Of a stretch of 52,796 nucleotides of DNA, positions 17,428-28,662 are shown one piece after another (the first letter of the stretch is position 1; each line of letters opens with the position of its first letter). The position numbers and the translations under genes are program-made. The notes under the pieces were generated by a model that worked only from the letters and a program-made list of their open reading frames with translations, did not search any database and was not told where the DNA came from. The stretch is from Pseudovibrio sp. JCM 19062 (lineage in GTDB: Bacteria > Pseudomonadota > Alphaproteobacteria > Rhizobiales > Stappiaceae). The stretch covers positions 1 to 52,796 of the forward strand of contig BAXV01000024.1 in the NCBI GenBank assembly GCA_001310715.1. Reading direction: 5' to 3'.

Positions 17428-18171
17428 ATGATTATTTTTCCAGCGATCGATCTTAAAGATGGTCAGTGCGTTCGTTTAAAACTGGGCGACATGGATCAGG
17501 CAACCGTGTTTAACGATGATCCGGGTGCGCAGGCAAAAGCGTTTCAGGATCAGGGCTTTGAGTGGCTGCATGTGGTTGACCTTGATGGCGCGTTTGCAGG
17601 TGAGAGCAAAAACGGTGCGGCTGTTGATGCGATCCTTGCGAACACCACCAACCCGGTTGAGCTGGGTGGCGGCATCCGCACTATGGAGCACATCGACAAC
17701 TGGCTGGCGAAGGGCGTTGCGCGCGTCATTCTTGGCACCGTCGCGCTGCGCGATCCCGAACTGGTGAAGGCTGCTTGCAAGAAGTATCCTGACCGCATTG
17801 CTGTTGGTATCGACGCAAAAGGCGGCAGGGTTGCGGTTGAAGGCTGGGCGGAAACGTCTGAGCTGACCGTGATTGAGCTGGCCAAGCAGTTTGAAGATGC
17901 TGGCGTTGCTGCGATCATCTACACCGACATTGACCGCGACGGCGTTCTGAAGGGCCTGAACATTGAAAGCACACTGGAACTGGCGAATGCAGTCAATATT
18001 CCGGTTATTGCTTCCGGTGGTCTGGCAGACATCAAGGACATTGAGCGCCTGATCGAGCCTGACTGCGATATTCTTGAGGGTGCGATCTCTGGCCGCGCGC
18101 TGTATGACGGTCGTCTTGACCCTGCTGAAGCGCTGGCGCTGATCCAGAAAAGCCGGGAGGGCCTCGCATGA
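17428..18171 (+). CDS. hisA: Phosphoribosylformimino-AICAR-phosphate isomerase
   Basis: Fourth step of histidine synthesis. 247 residues, a TIM barrel. The two catalytic aspartates are in [12 protein letters not shown] (D8) and [12 protein letters not shown], with phosphate-binding segments [12 protein letters not shown] and [10 protein letters not shown]. The frame is intact. Its stop overlaps the hisF start by four bases (ATGA), indicating translational coupling. Confidence 0.97.
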   Translation: MIIFPAIDLKDGQCVRLKLGDMDQATVFNDDPGAQAKAFQDQGFEWLHVVDLDGAFAGESKNGAAVDAILANTTNPVELGGGIRTMEHIDNWLAKGVARVILGTVALRDPELVKAACKKYPDRIAVGIDAKGGRVAVEGWAETSELTVIELAKQFEDAGVAAIIYTDIDRDGVLKGLNIESTLELANAVNIPVIASGGLADIKDIERLIEPDCDILEGAISGRALYDGRLDPAEALALIQKSREGLA

Positions 18172-18946
18172 CCCTGAAGGCACGTATTATTCCATGCCTT
18201 GATGTGAAGGATGGCCGCGTTGTGAAAGGCGTCAACTTTGTTGACCTGATCGACGCTGGCGACCCTGTTGAGGCAGCAAAGGCCTATGATGCGGCTGGGC
18301 TGATGAACTGACGTTCCTCGACATTACAGCTTCCAGCGACAACCGCGATACGATCTATGATGTTGTGAAACGTACTGCGGAAGCCTGCTTTATGCCGGTA
18401 ACTGTTGGCGGCGGTGTGCGCACCGTGGAAGACATCCGCAAACTGTTGCAGGCGGGCGCGGATAAGGTTTCCATCAACACAGCAGCAGTGAAGAACCCTG
18501 AGTTTATTCGTGAGGCTGCGCAGAAGTTCGGCAGCCAGTGTATTGTTGTCAGCATCGACGCCAAGCGCGTTTCTGCCGAGGGCGAGCCGGAGCGGTTCGA
18601 GATCTTTACCCACGGTGGCCGCACGCCAACCGGCATTGATGCGGTAGAGTTTGCTAAAAAGGCAGTTGATCTGGGTGCCGGTGAGCTGCTCGTGACCTCC
18701 ATGGACCGTGATGGCACGCAAGAGGGCTACAATTTGCCGCTTACCCGTGCGATTGCAGATGCGGTACATGTACCGGTGATTGCATCCGGTGGGGTTGGAA
18801 CTCTGGATCATCTGGTTGAGGGTGTTCGTGATGGACACGCGACTGCTGTGCTTGCTGCTTCAATCTTCCATTTTGGGACCTACAGCATTGAAGAAGCCAA
18901 GCAACACATGGCAGATGCCGGGATTCCTATGCGTCTGGATAAATAA
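18168..18946 (+). CDS. hisF: Imidazole glycerol phosphate synthase, cyclase subunit (frameshifted)
   Basis: HisF closes the imidazole ring with ammonia from HisH and releases AICAR. About 259 residues when restored. It begins [20 protein letters not shown] with the catalytic Asp, and the second catalytic Asp is in [22 protein letters not shown] and [12 protein letters not shown] are phosphate sites. A G is missing from the G run at 18297-18299; restoring it gives [17 protein letters not shown]. The rest is typical. It overlaps hisA by four bases. Confidence 0.95.
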
Positions 18947-19001
18947 ATTACGCTAGGGTATTCTGAGTAATACCTAACGCGGCCTCAACAAGGCTAGTCA
19001 A

Positions 19002-19325
19002 ATGACCAATTTTACCCTGTCGGATCTAGAGGCTATCATTGCAGCACGTGCAAACAGTTCCGACGAAATGTCTTACACACGCAAGCTCATTTCAAAAGGC
19101 GTCTCCAAGTGCGCACAAAAGCTTGGAGAGGAAGCCGTTGAAACTGCAATTGCGGCCGTAGAAGGTGATAAGGACGGTGTTGCTTGCGAAGCAGCTGACC
19201 TGCTTTATCATCTGCTTGTTGTTATGAAGGTTTCAGATGTGTCGCTGGACGAAGTCCTTGCGAAGCTTGCGGCACGCACCGGACAAACCGGACTTGAAGA
19301 GAAGGCGTCCCGTACGGACGACTAG
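19002..19325 (+). CDS. hisE: Phosphoribosyl-ATP pyrophosphohydrolase
   Basis: Second step of histidine synthesis. 107 residues, all-alpha MazG-like fold. The metal-binding acidic motif is [17 protein letters not shown] and [14 protein letters not shown]. It is a stand-alone HisE (no fusion to HisI). It follows hisF by 55 bases and precedes coaA by about 40. The frame is intact. Confidence 0.96.
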   Translation: MTNFTLSDLEAIIAARANSSDEMSYTRKLISKGVSKCAQKLGEEAVETAIAAVEGDKDGVACEAADLLYHLLVVMKVSDVSLDEVLAKLAARTGQTGLEEKASRTDD

Positions 19326-19363
19326 CTTCTTCCTGAAACGCGAAGTGGGAGGCACGAGGGGCC

Positions 19364-20346
19364 TTGAGCGCTAACGCTATGCAAAAAGAATTTGCTCCAG
19401 TCCAAGAGCTGGACCTGTCTCCCTACTCTGTGTTTACAGAGACTGAGTGGGCGTCTTTACGCGCAGACACGCCAATGACATTGAGTATGCACGAAATTGA
19501 AGAGCTGCAATCACTCAATGACTACGTGTCTCAAGAGCAGGTGAAGAACATATATCTGCCTCTTTCGCGTCTGCTTGCCTATTATGTGGAAGCTTCCCAG
19601 AGCCTTCAGTTCGCGACGAAGCGTTTTTTTGGGTATGCGGCTGACGCGTACTCCGTTCATCATTGGCATCGCGGGTTCAGTGTCGGTAGGCAAGTCCACC
19701 ACAGCGCGTCTGTTGCAGGCCCTGCTCTCGCGCTGGCCTGCCAGCCCGAAGGTGGACCTGATCACCACCGACGGTTTTTTTGTATCCCAACGCTGTTCTG
19801 GAATCGGAAGCTTGATGCGCCGGAAGGGATTTCCGGAGAGTTATGACCGCTCTGCGCTGCTCAAATTCCTTACTGATATCAAGGGCGGAGAGCATGAAGT
19901 GCGTGCTCCGATCTACTCTCACTTCTTTTATGACGTGATGCCGGGACAGCACGTCACAGTTGAACAACCCGATATTCTGATCGTTGAAGGGCTAAACGTT
20001 TTGCAGACCTCGCATCAGCCAAAAGCGGCGAAGGCTGTGCCCTTTGTTTCCGACTTTTTTTGACTTCTCCATCTACATTGATGCGGAGGAGCAAGTGCTG
20101 CAGCGGTGGTATCTGGAACGCTTCATGCGCTTGCGCGAAACAGCGTTTCGTGACCCTGGATCATACTTCCATAAATTTTCCACAATCTCGGATGATAAGG
20201 CGCAGGAAATCGCGAAGGACCTCTGGCAGAACATCAACCTGGAGAACCTTCGACAGAATATCTTGCCTACGCGACCCCGCGCTGACCTGATCCTTGCAAA
20301 GGGTGCAGACCACAGCATCGAGACGGTCGCACTGCGCAAGATTTAA
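19364..20346 (+). CDS. coaA: Pantothenate kinase, type I (four frameshifts)
   Basis: First step of coenzyme A synthesis. Restored length is about 325 residues. The P-loop [17 protein letters not shown], the TTDGFLYPN segment, [20 protein letters not shown] and [11 protein letters not shown] are diagnostic of bacterial CoaA. Three T7 runs (19624-19630, 19775-19781, 20055-20061) each need to be T6, and one G is missing near 19810 (GAAGCTTG should be GAAGGCTTG). Four indels in a normally essential gene with perfect flanking conservation point to error. The start is either TTG 19364 or ATG 19379; a GAGGGG sits before the TTG. coaA at the end of the his operon is typical of alphaproteobacteria. 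Confidence 0.93.
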
Positions 20347-20671
20347 CCGAGCAAACGCGCTCTTACATAGCTGACTCCAAGACTGGGCCCCAGAGGTAGG
20401 AGCCAGCGTGCTTAGCAATTGTGAGAGTGCTGTGTATCTGCCGGCTCTCCAATGGAGAGCTTATTGAACCACCTTGCCTGCCGGTGAGCTAAAGCCCTCC
20501 GAGCAGGACCTTGCGTCAGTAATGCAACAGCGACGCACCATCATCAAACAGGCATGAACGACGACGCGCGCAAGCGCCTCGCTGATTTCGTATTGCCAAA
20601 ATCTGGAAATCCCATAGCCAACGCTTTCGGGAACCGGTGCCGCTGTGCCCAAATATGCTTTCGGAGGAAGT
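20347..20671. other. Intergenic region after coaA
   Basis: No convincing gene. A small hairpin (GCTCTCC 20444-20450 / GGAGAGC 20454-20460) followed by TTATT may terminate the his-coaA transcript. The right end carries the GGAGG (20663-20667) of the next gene. Confidence 0.4.
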
Positions 20672-21618
20672 ATGCAACAACTTGCAAAAGTATTCGCGTA
20701 TGCAACACTAAGTCTTCTGGTTCTTTTAACAGCAGTCAGGGCAGAAATGAGCACATCACCTGATGAGCATTCTGTGACTAAGATTCCGTTTTCTCCCGAT
20801 TCCGGCGCTATTACTCTTCCACAAAACAAAATGACAACATCTGGCAATTACAGCGTGTCGCTGCCCATTGCTGCAAAGGGATGGAAGGCCGCTAAGAATG
20901 GCTCTGCGGGCGACGCTCTGGAGCAAGTCCTGCCAACTGGTACGCAATTGAGCGTGCTGGACTGGATAAGTGACGCAGACAGGGGCGAGTTGGTTCGTCT
21001 GGGTGTTGAACATCCCGAAGGGGGATCTAACCTTGCCCCTGATATTTATATTACCATCGCAGATTCTCCAGTTACGCACTGAATGAAGTCGAGACCCTCA
21101 GCCCACTTGAAGCCCACGAGATTGCCGATGCCGAGGACGACAGCTATCTGGGCTATATTGCTGTTCTTCTGGCAGCAGCATCCGGAGGTTCAAGCTCCTC
21201 CCGTCGCTCTCGCGGGATGACCTATTGCTACCGCAATGTGAAGAACCATCTGCTTTCCGAGGGCCTCGTGGACACTTACCTGCCTGGCGGGTCTGCCTAT
21301 ATGGCGATTCAAGAGCTCCCCAAAAACGGTTTCAAACGCCTGCGTGTGCGTCATCCGGACCGCGCTCCAATCGGTTCCGTCTGCGTTTATGACCGCGACT
21401 CGCGCAATCGCCACGGTCATATCGAGGTGAAGAAAAGCAATGACTGTTACTGGTACGGCTATGGCTGTAAGGCGCAGTCGATGTACGAAAGCCGTGAGTT
21501 TTACGATTGCTTCGCGAAAGGCAACACCAGACCGAATTTCTTCGCGTTTCTCTCCTCGGGGAACAACAAGAGCGAAAAAAAAGCAAGAACTCTTCCCAAC
21601 GCCGTTAATCCCGACTGA
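20672..21618 (+). CDS. Secreted protein with a possible CHAP/NlpC-like C-terminal domain (frameshifted)
   Basis: About 315 residues when restored. ATG 20672 has an ideal GGAGG at 20663-20667. A Sec signal peptide (AYATLSLLVLLTAVRA) is followed by a domain of unknown type (residues 25-130), then, after a break around 21060-21070, ETLSPLEAHEIADAEDDSYL, a Ser/Arg linker and a C-terminal domain of about 110 residues. That domain has a Cys in MTYCYRNVKNHLL, then APIGSVCVYDRD and RHGHIEVKKS. The Cys-then-His order resembles cysteine peptidase/amidase folds acting on peptidoglycan, but I judged this by eye only. The tail is Lys/Ser rich. Confidence 0.5.
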
Positions 21619-21756
21619 TTGTCAGAGATCAGGGCTGCCCTTTGCCATGTGCATCATGACACTGGTTTTGATTGGAGAGGTGTCGGCTTGCTCGGCGTAG
21701 AAAAACAACAAGAGTGGCGGGTTAAGAACTGATCCCTCTGGGCTCAAATAAACAAA

Positions 21757-21784
21757 ACCCCGATGCAGAGTGCTGCATCGGGGT
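21757..21784. terminator. Bidirectional intrinsic terminator between the secreted protein gene and gdhL
   Basis: ACCCCGATGCAG pairs perfectly with CTGCATCGGGGT (12 bp, 4-base loop), with A-rich sequence before and TTTCTCTTTT after. It lies between convergent genes and can serve both. Confidence 0.9.
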
Positions 21785-21819
21785 TTCTCTTTTGTTTATC
21801 TGCTTTCCAGCGAGGCTTA

Positions 21820-24800
21820 TTAGTGCGCCAGTTCCGCCAACATGCCAGCAGCAACAGAGAACTTGGAGACCGACAGATCCTTTTCCAGAATCTCGTTGGT
21901 GGCCTTTAGTGTTCTCTCAGCTCTTCCGCCATTGCGTTCCAGCCAGCCGTCAAAGCCGTTTTCACTGTCCAGCGCCTGCGCTGTTAGATCACGCAGGGCT
22001 TTTGCGAGTACGGAGCGGGAGCGGTCAAGTGCGAGACCGTCGTAGTAGTCACGAATGTCATACTCGCGAGCCAGCTCTTCAATGGCACCGAACTTGAAGT
22101 GTTCAGCAACACGAAAGTAGGAAACCGCAACTTCGTCCACATCGCGTTTGGTTTTCTCGGAGACCAGAACGATATCCGGGATCACCATTTCGCCAATGAG
22201 GCGTGCAATGCGGGCCGCGATCATGATCGGCACACCAGCGTCGACAAGGCGGTTGGTTTCGGTCTTGAGAACCTCAACCTGATGCTCTGACAGGAATGTT
22301 TCCAGACGCGGAGACAGATGCTCCACAGTGCCACGGAAGCGGTTGATTGCGGCTTCCAGACCATCTTCAAAGGAAACGTTGCGCAGGAACCACATGACTT
22401 GGTTGAGCACAAGATCCTGAATTCGCTCATAAATGTCGAGCTGTAATTCGCCGGAGATTGTGTTGTCGAGACCGTCGATATCCTGGTTCAGCTGTGTCAG
22501 GCCAAATGCATCACGAACCGCTGCGAAGGCGTGCGCCACATCAGCGACAGACGCGCCGGTCTGATCGACGATGCGGGTCAGGAATGCAGGGCCACCACGG
22601 TTGATGATGGAGTTCGCCAGCATGGTTGCGATGATTTCGCGGCGCAGACGGTGCCCCTCGATTTCCTGCTCGTAGGTTTCGGCCATCTGCTCAGGGAAGT
22701 AGCGGTACAGCTCTTTCCCAAGATACGCGTCATCCGGAACGGAGCTCTTGAGCAGTTCGTCGTGCAGCGTAAGCTTGGCGTAGGCCAGCAAGACGCCCAG
22801 TTCTGGACGACACAGGTGCTGGCCAGCATTTTCCAGCTCTTCGATCGTGGCGTCGTCCGGCAGATTTTCCACTGCGCGGTCCAACAAGCCCTCAGATTCA
22901 AGCTGCTGCATCATGCGGACCTGATAGCCCAGATCTTCCAGTCCGCGACGATCACAGAGCGAGATTGCCAGTGTTTGCAGGTAGTTGTTGCGCAACACCA
23001 GTTCAGCAACTTCATCTGTCATATCCGCCAGGAAGACGTTGCGCTCCGGAATGGTCAGGCTGCCCTTTTTCACTGCAGCGCCCAGCGCGATCTTGATGTT
23101 CACTTCCATATCGGAGGAGTTCACACCGGCTGAGTTGTCAATCGCATCAGAGTTACAACGGCCACCGGCACGAGAGAACTCAATACGCGCTTTCTGGGTG
23201 ATGCCCAGATTCGCGCCTTCACCAAGGACCTTGGCACCGACTTCCTCTGCGGTGATACGGATGGCGTCGTTAGCGCGGTCGCCCACGTCGTTGTCGTTTT
23301 CATCGGACGCACGAATGTAAGTGCCGATGCCACCGAACCAGAGCAGGTCTGCCTTCATCTTCAGGATCGCGGTCATGACCTCCTGAGGAGATGCCTTGGG
23401 CTGGTTCAGGCCGAGCAGTCTTTGAACCTGAACGGACAGCGGAATTGACTTGGACGAGCGGGAGAAAATGCCACCGCCCTCAGAGATCAGGTCCTTGTTG
23501 TAGTCCTGCCAGGAGGAGCGGCCCAGATCGAACATGCGTTTGCGCTCGTCCCATGTGGTCGCTGGGTCCGGATTCGGGTCGAGGAAGATATCGCGGTGAT
23601 CGAACGCGGCGACCAGTTTGGTTGCCTTGGAGAGCAGCATACCGTTGCCGAACACGTCACCGGACATATCACCTACACCGCAAGCGGTGAATGGTTCTTT
23701 CTGGATATCGCGGTCCATCTCACGGAAGTGACGCTTCACAGCTTCCCATGCGCCGCGTGCGGTGATGCCCATCTTCTTATGGTCATAGCCAGCAGACCCA
23801 CCGGATGCGAATGCATCGCCCAGCCAGAAGCCTTTTGCTTCAGAGATCGCGTTTGCAGTGTCAGAGAAGGTTGCGGTGCCTTTGTCAGCTGCCACAACGA
23901 GGTATGGATCGTCCTGATCATGGCGAACAACCAGCTCTGGCGGTTCGACAAGGTCGGCATCCAGATTATCTGTCAGGTCGAGCATGGAAGAGATGAAGAT
24001 CTTGTAGGCTTCTGTGCCTTCTGCGAGCCATTCATCACGGGTGCCAGCTGTCGGAAGCTGCTTTGGAAGGAAGCCGCCTTTAGAACCGACAGGAACGATC
24101 ACAGCGTTCTTGACCTGCTGCGCCTTTACAAGACCAAGCACTTCTGTGCGGTAGTCCTGTGCGCGGTCTGACCAGCGCAGGCCACCACGAGCAGCGGGAC
24201 CGAAGCGCATGTGCACGCCTTCTACGCGCGGGCTGTACACGAAGATTTCGCGGTACGGCACAGGCTTTGGAAGGCCTTCCACTTTATGCGGGTCAAGCTT
24301 GAAGGCGAAGGTTGCTTTTGGCTGGCCAGCGCCATCCAACTGGAAGAAGTTGGTGCGCAGCGTAGCGAGGATCAGGTTCTGGAAACGGCGGAGAATCCGG
24401 TCGTCATCCAAGCTCGTCACATCCTCAAGGCTTGCGGAAATCTCATCAATCAGACGGTTCTCTTTACCCGACCGTTCGAAGGTGCCAAGTGTCGGATCGA
24501 AGCGGGTATGGAACAAGTGAACGAGCTGCTGAGCGATCTGTGGATAGCGGTTAAGAGTTCCCCACATATAATCTTCAGAATAGAGGATTCCGGCCTGACG
24601 CAAGTAGCGCGAGAGCGCCCGGATCATCGCGATGTCGCGCCATGCCAATCCTGCACTCAGTGCCAGAGCGTTGTAGCCGTCGTTTTCAGCCTGCATATTC
24701 CAGACTGCAAGGAACAACGCACCAAGGCGCTCAATGTCTGCTTCCGTGAAGTTGCGGAAGCGATCTTCGTCCAGATGCAGAGTGGTATCGTGCAGGTAGC

Positions 24801-26626
24801 TCAGCTCGCGATCGGCTGGCGTGATGCGGTAGGAGCGCTCGTTGATCACGCGGAAACCGAGGTGTTCCAGCATGGGTACACGCGCGGAGAGCGAAATTGG
24901 TTTGTTCAGGTGGTACGCACGCAGAGAGATCTGGCCTTTGCCTTCACGCTCGCGTTGTAGAAACTGATGACCAACGGGCGCTTCTCGTTGAGCTGCTCAA
25001 TCCGGCGGATATCCTTGGTCGCGAGGACCGCGGGTGTCGCTGAGGTATATTCACCATCAAACGCAGCGCCGTAGCGCTTCAGCAGCGCGCCAGCAATGGC
25101 ATTGCCATAAACGGAGCGTAACGCTTCACTTAGGCCGTCATTCCATGTGCGCACGATTTCCAGAATAGCGGCTTCCAGCTCTGCCTGAGACGGCTGAGGG
25201 GTGTCGCCTTCATAGCGGCCAACGATAAAGTGGACGCGGACCAGCGGGCCTTCAGGGAACGTTGCGTACCATGCGGACAAGCGCCCTTCATAGACGTTTG
25301 CCAGATACGTGCCGACACGCTCGCGAATGCTTGTGGTGAAGTGATCGCGCGGAATGTAGGTGAGGATCGACACGAAGCGGTTAAACTTGTCGGTTCTGGA
25401 CAGAACACGGACACGCGGACGCTCGTTAAGCTGCAGGATCGCGTTGGAGAATTCGGTGAGCGTCTTTACGTCAATCTGGAACAGGTCATCACGAGGATAA
25501 CCCTCCAGAATGTTACGGAGCGCACGACCACTGTGGCTTTCCGGATCGAAGCCGGATTTTTCCATGACCTTTGCGGTCTTATGGCGGAGGTAAGGAATAG
25601 AGCTGGTTGAGCGGGTGTAAGCTGTTGCCGTGAAGAGACCGACAACGCGCAGTTCGCCGCGTAATTTGCCATCGTCATCATACAGTTTCACGCCAATGTA
25701 ATCCATGTGCACCTGACGGTGCACGCGGCTACGGATGTTGGCCTTGCCGATGATCAATGGGTCTGGCTTCAGCAGGAACTCTCTGATTTCCGGCGTCATC
25801 AGAACAAATTCAGCGCCCTTGCGCAGCACGCGCACCTTAGGATCGGTCAGAATACCCAGACCGGAGCCTTCAATCAGAGAAAACTCACCGTCTTTACTGG
25901 ACCCATCAAAGATGAATTCGCGAATACCAGAAGGGTGAAGTTATCTGCGGCCATCCACTCAAGGAAAGCAATCGCTTCGTCAAATGTCTTGTTGTCTGCC
26001 TTTTCCCGGATCTGGTGGTATTCTCCAACCGCTTGTTCGATTCTGTCGCGCATCGGGCGCCAGTCGTCTACGGCCTGACGAACATCATTGAGAACCAGAT
26101 CAAGGTTCTCTTCCAGTTTATTGATCTCTTCATCGGAATTAAGACGTGTGAGATGGATATGGATGAGGCTCTCACGCCGAACAGATGCTCCGCCTGTACC
26201 AACTGTTCCATGGAATTTTAGAAGGTTGCCTTCCGCGTCACGCTCGACGACGAAGAGCGGGTGCAGGACGAGGCGGACTTCGTAGCCGGCGACCTGGATT
26301 GCGCCCATCACCGAGGATACAAGAAACGCCATGTTATCGTTGACGATTTCAACGATGGTGACGTCTTCAAGCTGCTTGCCGTCAGCATTTGGCTGCGGAT
26401 TGAAAACGCGAATCCGGTGGGTTCCCAGCGGGTGCGTTGCAAAGTCGGCCCACGCTTCCTGCGAAACAACGGCAAGCTCTGATGGGGTGTAGTTCACGAG
26501 ATCTTCTGTATCGGCGTACGAGAAGAGGCTTTCGGCAAACCTTGCTTCGTCTTCGTTATCGTCAATCAGCAGTGCACAGGTATCGGCAATTAGCCCAGCT
26601 TTTGCCTCGGCTGTCGTTCTAGACAT
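21820..26626 (-). CDS. gdhL: NAD-specific glutamate dehydrogenase, large (about 180 kDa) class (two frameshifts)
   Basis: Oxidative deamination of glutamate to 2-oxoglutarate with NAD. Restored length is about 1602 residues, the size of the large Caulobacter/Streptomyces-type GDH. It starts MSRTTAEAKAGLIADTCALL. ACT-like regulatory segments fill the N-terminal half; the catalytic core contains MRFGPAARGGLRWSDRAQDY and the Lys of IVPVGSKGGFLPKQLP, and the Rossmann part has DMSGDVFGNGMLLS. Two single-base losses split it: near 25927 (giving NFTLLGIREFIFDGSSK) and near 24954 (giving SFYNREREGKGQISLRAYHL). Both repairs give smooth family sequence. Confidence 0.95.
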
Positions 26627-26984
26627 TCAGGCGTTCCTCATCCAACATTATAGTCGGCACAGGCTGTGCGAACATGCCACATGGACGCCGCCTATGCCTT
26701 TGAAACCTATTAAGGTGCATTTGTTTAGTTTTTCAATGCGAATCCCGTGAAGAACACCGCAAAAACACCGATTTCAGGAGAATTTGAAGCGGTGTGAACA
26801 GGTTCTGATGGTCCTCGTTATACTCAAAAAGGCGTAGTCGGCAACCTGATGTTGCTTGAGCCCCCCTCAACTGCCAATTGAGGACAGAGGACTAAAAAAA
26901 ACGCCCCCTATTCTGTGACAATAGGGGAAGGACGTTGTACAACCCCTGAACCTATTTCCAACTACCAGCTCCAAGGAGTCAAAA
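26627..26984. other. Divergent regulatory region between gdhL and argC
   Basis: 358 bases upstream of both genes. It contains two hairpins, CCTCAA 26865-26870 / TTGAGG 26878-26883 and the minus-strand terminator-like element at 26894-26927. There is no ORF with a plausible ribosome-binding site. Promoters for both genes are expected here. Confidence 0.5.
26894..26927 (-). terminator. Minus-strand intrinsic terminator upstream of gdhL
   Basis: Read on the minus strand: CCCCTATT, 7-base loop, AATAGGGG, then a GCG and eight T. The form is a textbook terminator, yet the only minus-strand gene nearby is gdhL, whose start is about 270 bases further on. It would end any leftward transcript beginning near or inside argC, or act as an attenuator if gdhL has a distant promoter. 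Confidence 0.65.
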
Positions 26985-27932
26985 ATGTCGGTGCGCGTGT
27001 TCATTGATGGAGAAGCCGGAACGACGGGTCTACAGATCCGCGAGCGTCTGGCTGGGCGCCATGACATTGAGATCCTCAGCATCGCCCCAGAGCGCCGCAA
27101 GGAGCTGGCAGCGCGTGCCGAGCTTTTGAACTCTGCTGACGTTGCAATCCTGTGCCTTCCTGATGAAGCCGCAAAGGAAAGCGTGTCACTCATCGAGAAT
27201 GACAGTACGCGCGTGATTGATGCGTCTTCCGCATTCCGCGTCAACCCAGAGTGGGCCTATGGCTTTCCCGAGATGACCCGTGATCAGGCCGCGATCATCG
27301 CTAATGCACGGTTTGTTTCCAATCCGGGGTGTTACCCGCAGGGTGTGATCGCAACGGTTCGCCCGCTGCTGGAAGCTGGCCTCATTCCGTCCACCCACGC
27401 GCTTACGGTGAATGCAATCTCCGGTTACAGCGGTGGTGGCCGTCAGATGATCGAGAAGTACGAGAGTGGCGACAAAGCTTCTTCCTACTGGCCGTATGGA
27501 TTGCAGTTTGGACATAAACATCTGCCAGAAATGCAGTTGTATGCCGACCTTGCCCATGCCCCACTGTTCCAGCCTGCGGTTGGCAACTACGCGCAGGGCA
27601 TGATGACATTTGTGCCGTTGCAGCTTGGACAGCTCCGCGATGCACCAAAGGGCAAAGACCTGCACGCAGCTCTTGCCGACCATTTCGCCAGCGTAACCGG
27701 TGACGTGGAGGTTGCGCCTTTTGAGAGCGTGAATGCGATTGAAGACCTGAGCCCAGAGATGTTTAACGGCACCAACAGAATGCAGTTGCACGTGTTTGCC
27801 AATGATGACCGGGCGCAGGCCCTGTTGGTGGCGGTCTACGACAACCTTGGTAAAGGCGCTTCCGGTGCTGCCGTCCAAAACCTGAATATTATGATGGGCC
27901 TGAACGAGAGTATCGACCTCGCTGTCGCCTAA
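26985..27932 (+). CDS. argC: N-acetyl-gamma-glutamyl-phosphate reductase, short (type 2) form
   Basis: Third step of arginine synthesis, NADPH-dependent. 315 residues, the shorter ArgC type. It begins MSVRVFIDGEAGTTGLQIRE with the nucleotide-binding turn; the catalytic cysteine is C116 in VSNPGCYPQGVIAT, and the active-site region continues with NAISGYSGGGRQMIE and YGLQFGHKHLPEM. AAGGAG lies just before ATG 26985. The frame is intact. leuD follows 40 bases downstream and may be co-transcribed. Confidence 0.96.
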   Translation: MSVRVFIDGEAGTTGLQIRERLAGRHDIEILSIAPERRKELAARAELLNSADVAILCLPDEAAKESVSLIENDSTRVIDASSAFRVNPEWAYGFPEMTRDQAAIIANARFVSNPGCYPQGVIATVRPLLEAGLIPSTHALTVNAISGYSGGGRQMIEKYESGDKASSYWPYGLQFGHKHLPEMQLYADLAHAPLFQPAVGNYAQGMMTFVPLQLGQLRDAPKGKDLHAALADHFASVTGDVEVAPFESVNAIEDLSPEMFNGTNRMQLHVFANDDRAQALLVAVYDNLGKGASGAAVQNLNIMMGLNESIDLAVA

Positions 27933-27972
27933 CAAGAATTAGCAAATTCCAGAGATCCGAGGAGAGTATTCC

Positions 27973-28577
27973 ATGGAAAAGTTCACAGTACTGACAGGCG
28001 TTGCTGCACCATTGCCATTGGTCAATATCGATACAGATATGATCATCCCGAAGCAGTTTCTTAAAACCATTAAGCGTACGGGCCTTGGCACTGCACTTTT
28101 CCATGAGATGCGTACCAATGACGATGGCTCCAAAAACGAAGAGTTCGTGCTGAACAAGCCAGGCTACGGGAACGCTCAAATCCTTGTTGCTGGCGACAAT
28201 TTCGGCTGCGGTTCTTCCGTGAGCATGCTCCTTGGGCACTGCTGGACTTCGGTATCCGCTGCGTGATCTCCACCAGCTTCGCTGACATCTTCTACAACAA
28301 CTGTTTCAAGAACGGCATTTTGCCAATCGTGGTCAGCCACGACGATCTCGACAAGCTGATGGACGATGCTGCGCGCGGCTCAAACGCGACACTGACCGTT
28401 GATCTGGAAGCTCAGGAGATCAAAGGGCCTGACGGTGGTTGCATCAAATTTGACGTTGACGCACACCGCAAGCATTGCCTGCTGAACGGCCTTGATGACA
28501 TTGGTCTGACATTCGAGAAGACCGACTCCATCGACACCTACGAAAACCAACTGGAACTGAGCCACCCGTGGCACTGA
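27973..28577 (+). CDS. leuD: 3-isopropylmalate dehydratase, small subunit (frameshifted)
   Basis: Small (swivel) subunit of the leucine-pathway isomerase, acting with LeuC. 201 residues when restored. It begins [20 protein letters not shown] with [34 protein letters not shown] spans the break. One C is missing at 28217-28218 (TCTTCCGTGAG should be TCTTCCCGTGAG). The C-terminal [20 protein letters not shown] is typical. GAGGAGAG precedes ATG 27973, and a strong terminator follows. Confidence 0.94.
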
Positions 28578-28605
28578 TCCTGCTTTTCTGCAAAGCTGAT
28601 AAGAC

Positions 28606-28628
28606 AAAGGGCGCTCTAAGCGCCCTTT
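28606..28628. terminator. Bidirectional terminator between leuD and the LysE gene
   Basis: AAAGGGCGCT pairs with AGCGCCCTTT (10 bp, 3-base loop), flanked by A and T tracts, between convergent genes. Confidence 0.88.
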
Positions 28629-28662
28629 TTGTGCCTCACATTCGAGGATACCCTGAAGAGTA

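Noticed and set aside
19624..20061. T7 runs in coaA as programmed frameshift or slippery sites
   Set aside because: Three such sites in one kinase, plus the same defect in unrelated genes, fit a base-calling error better; no stimulatory structure is seen.
21842..24960. Several 60-250 codon plus-strand frames inside gdhL
   Set aside because: They lack motifs and ribosome-binding sites and lie opposite a strongly conserved coding sequence.
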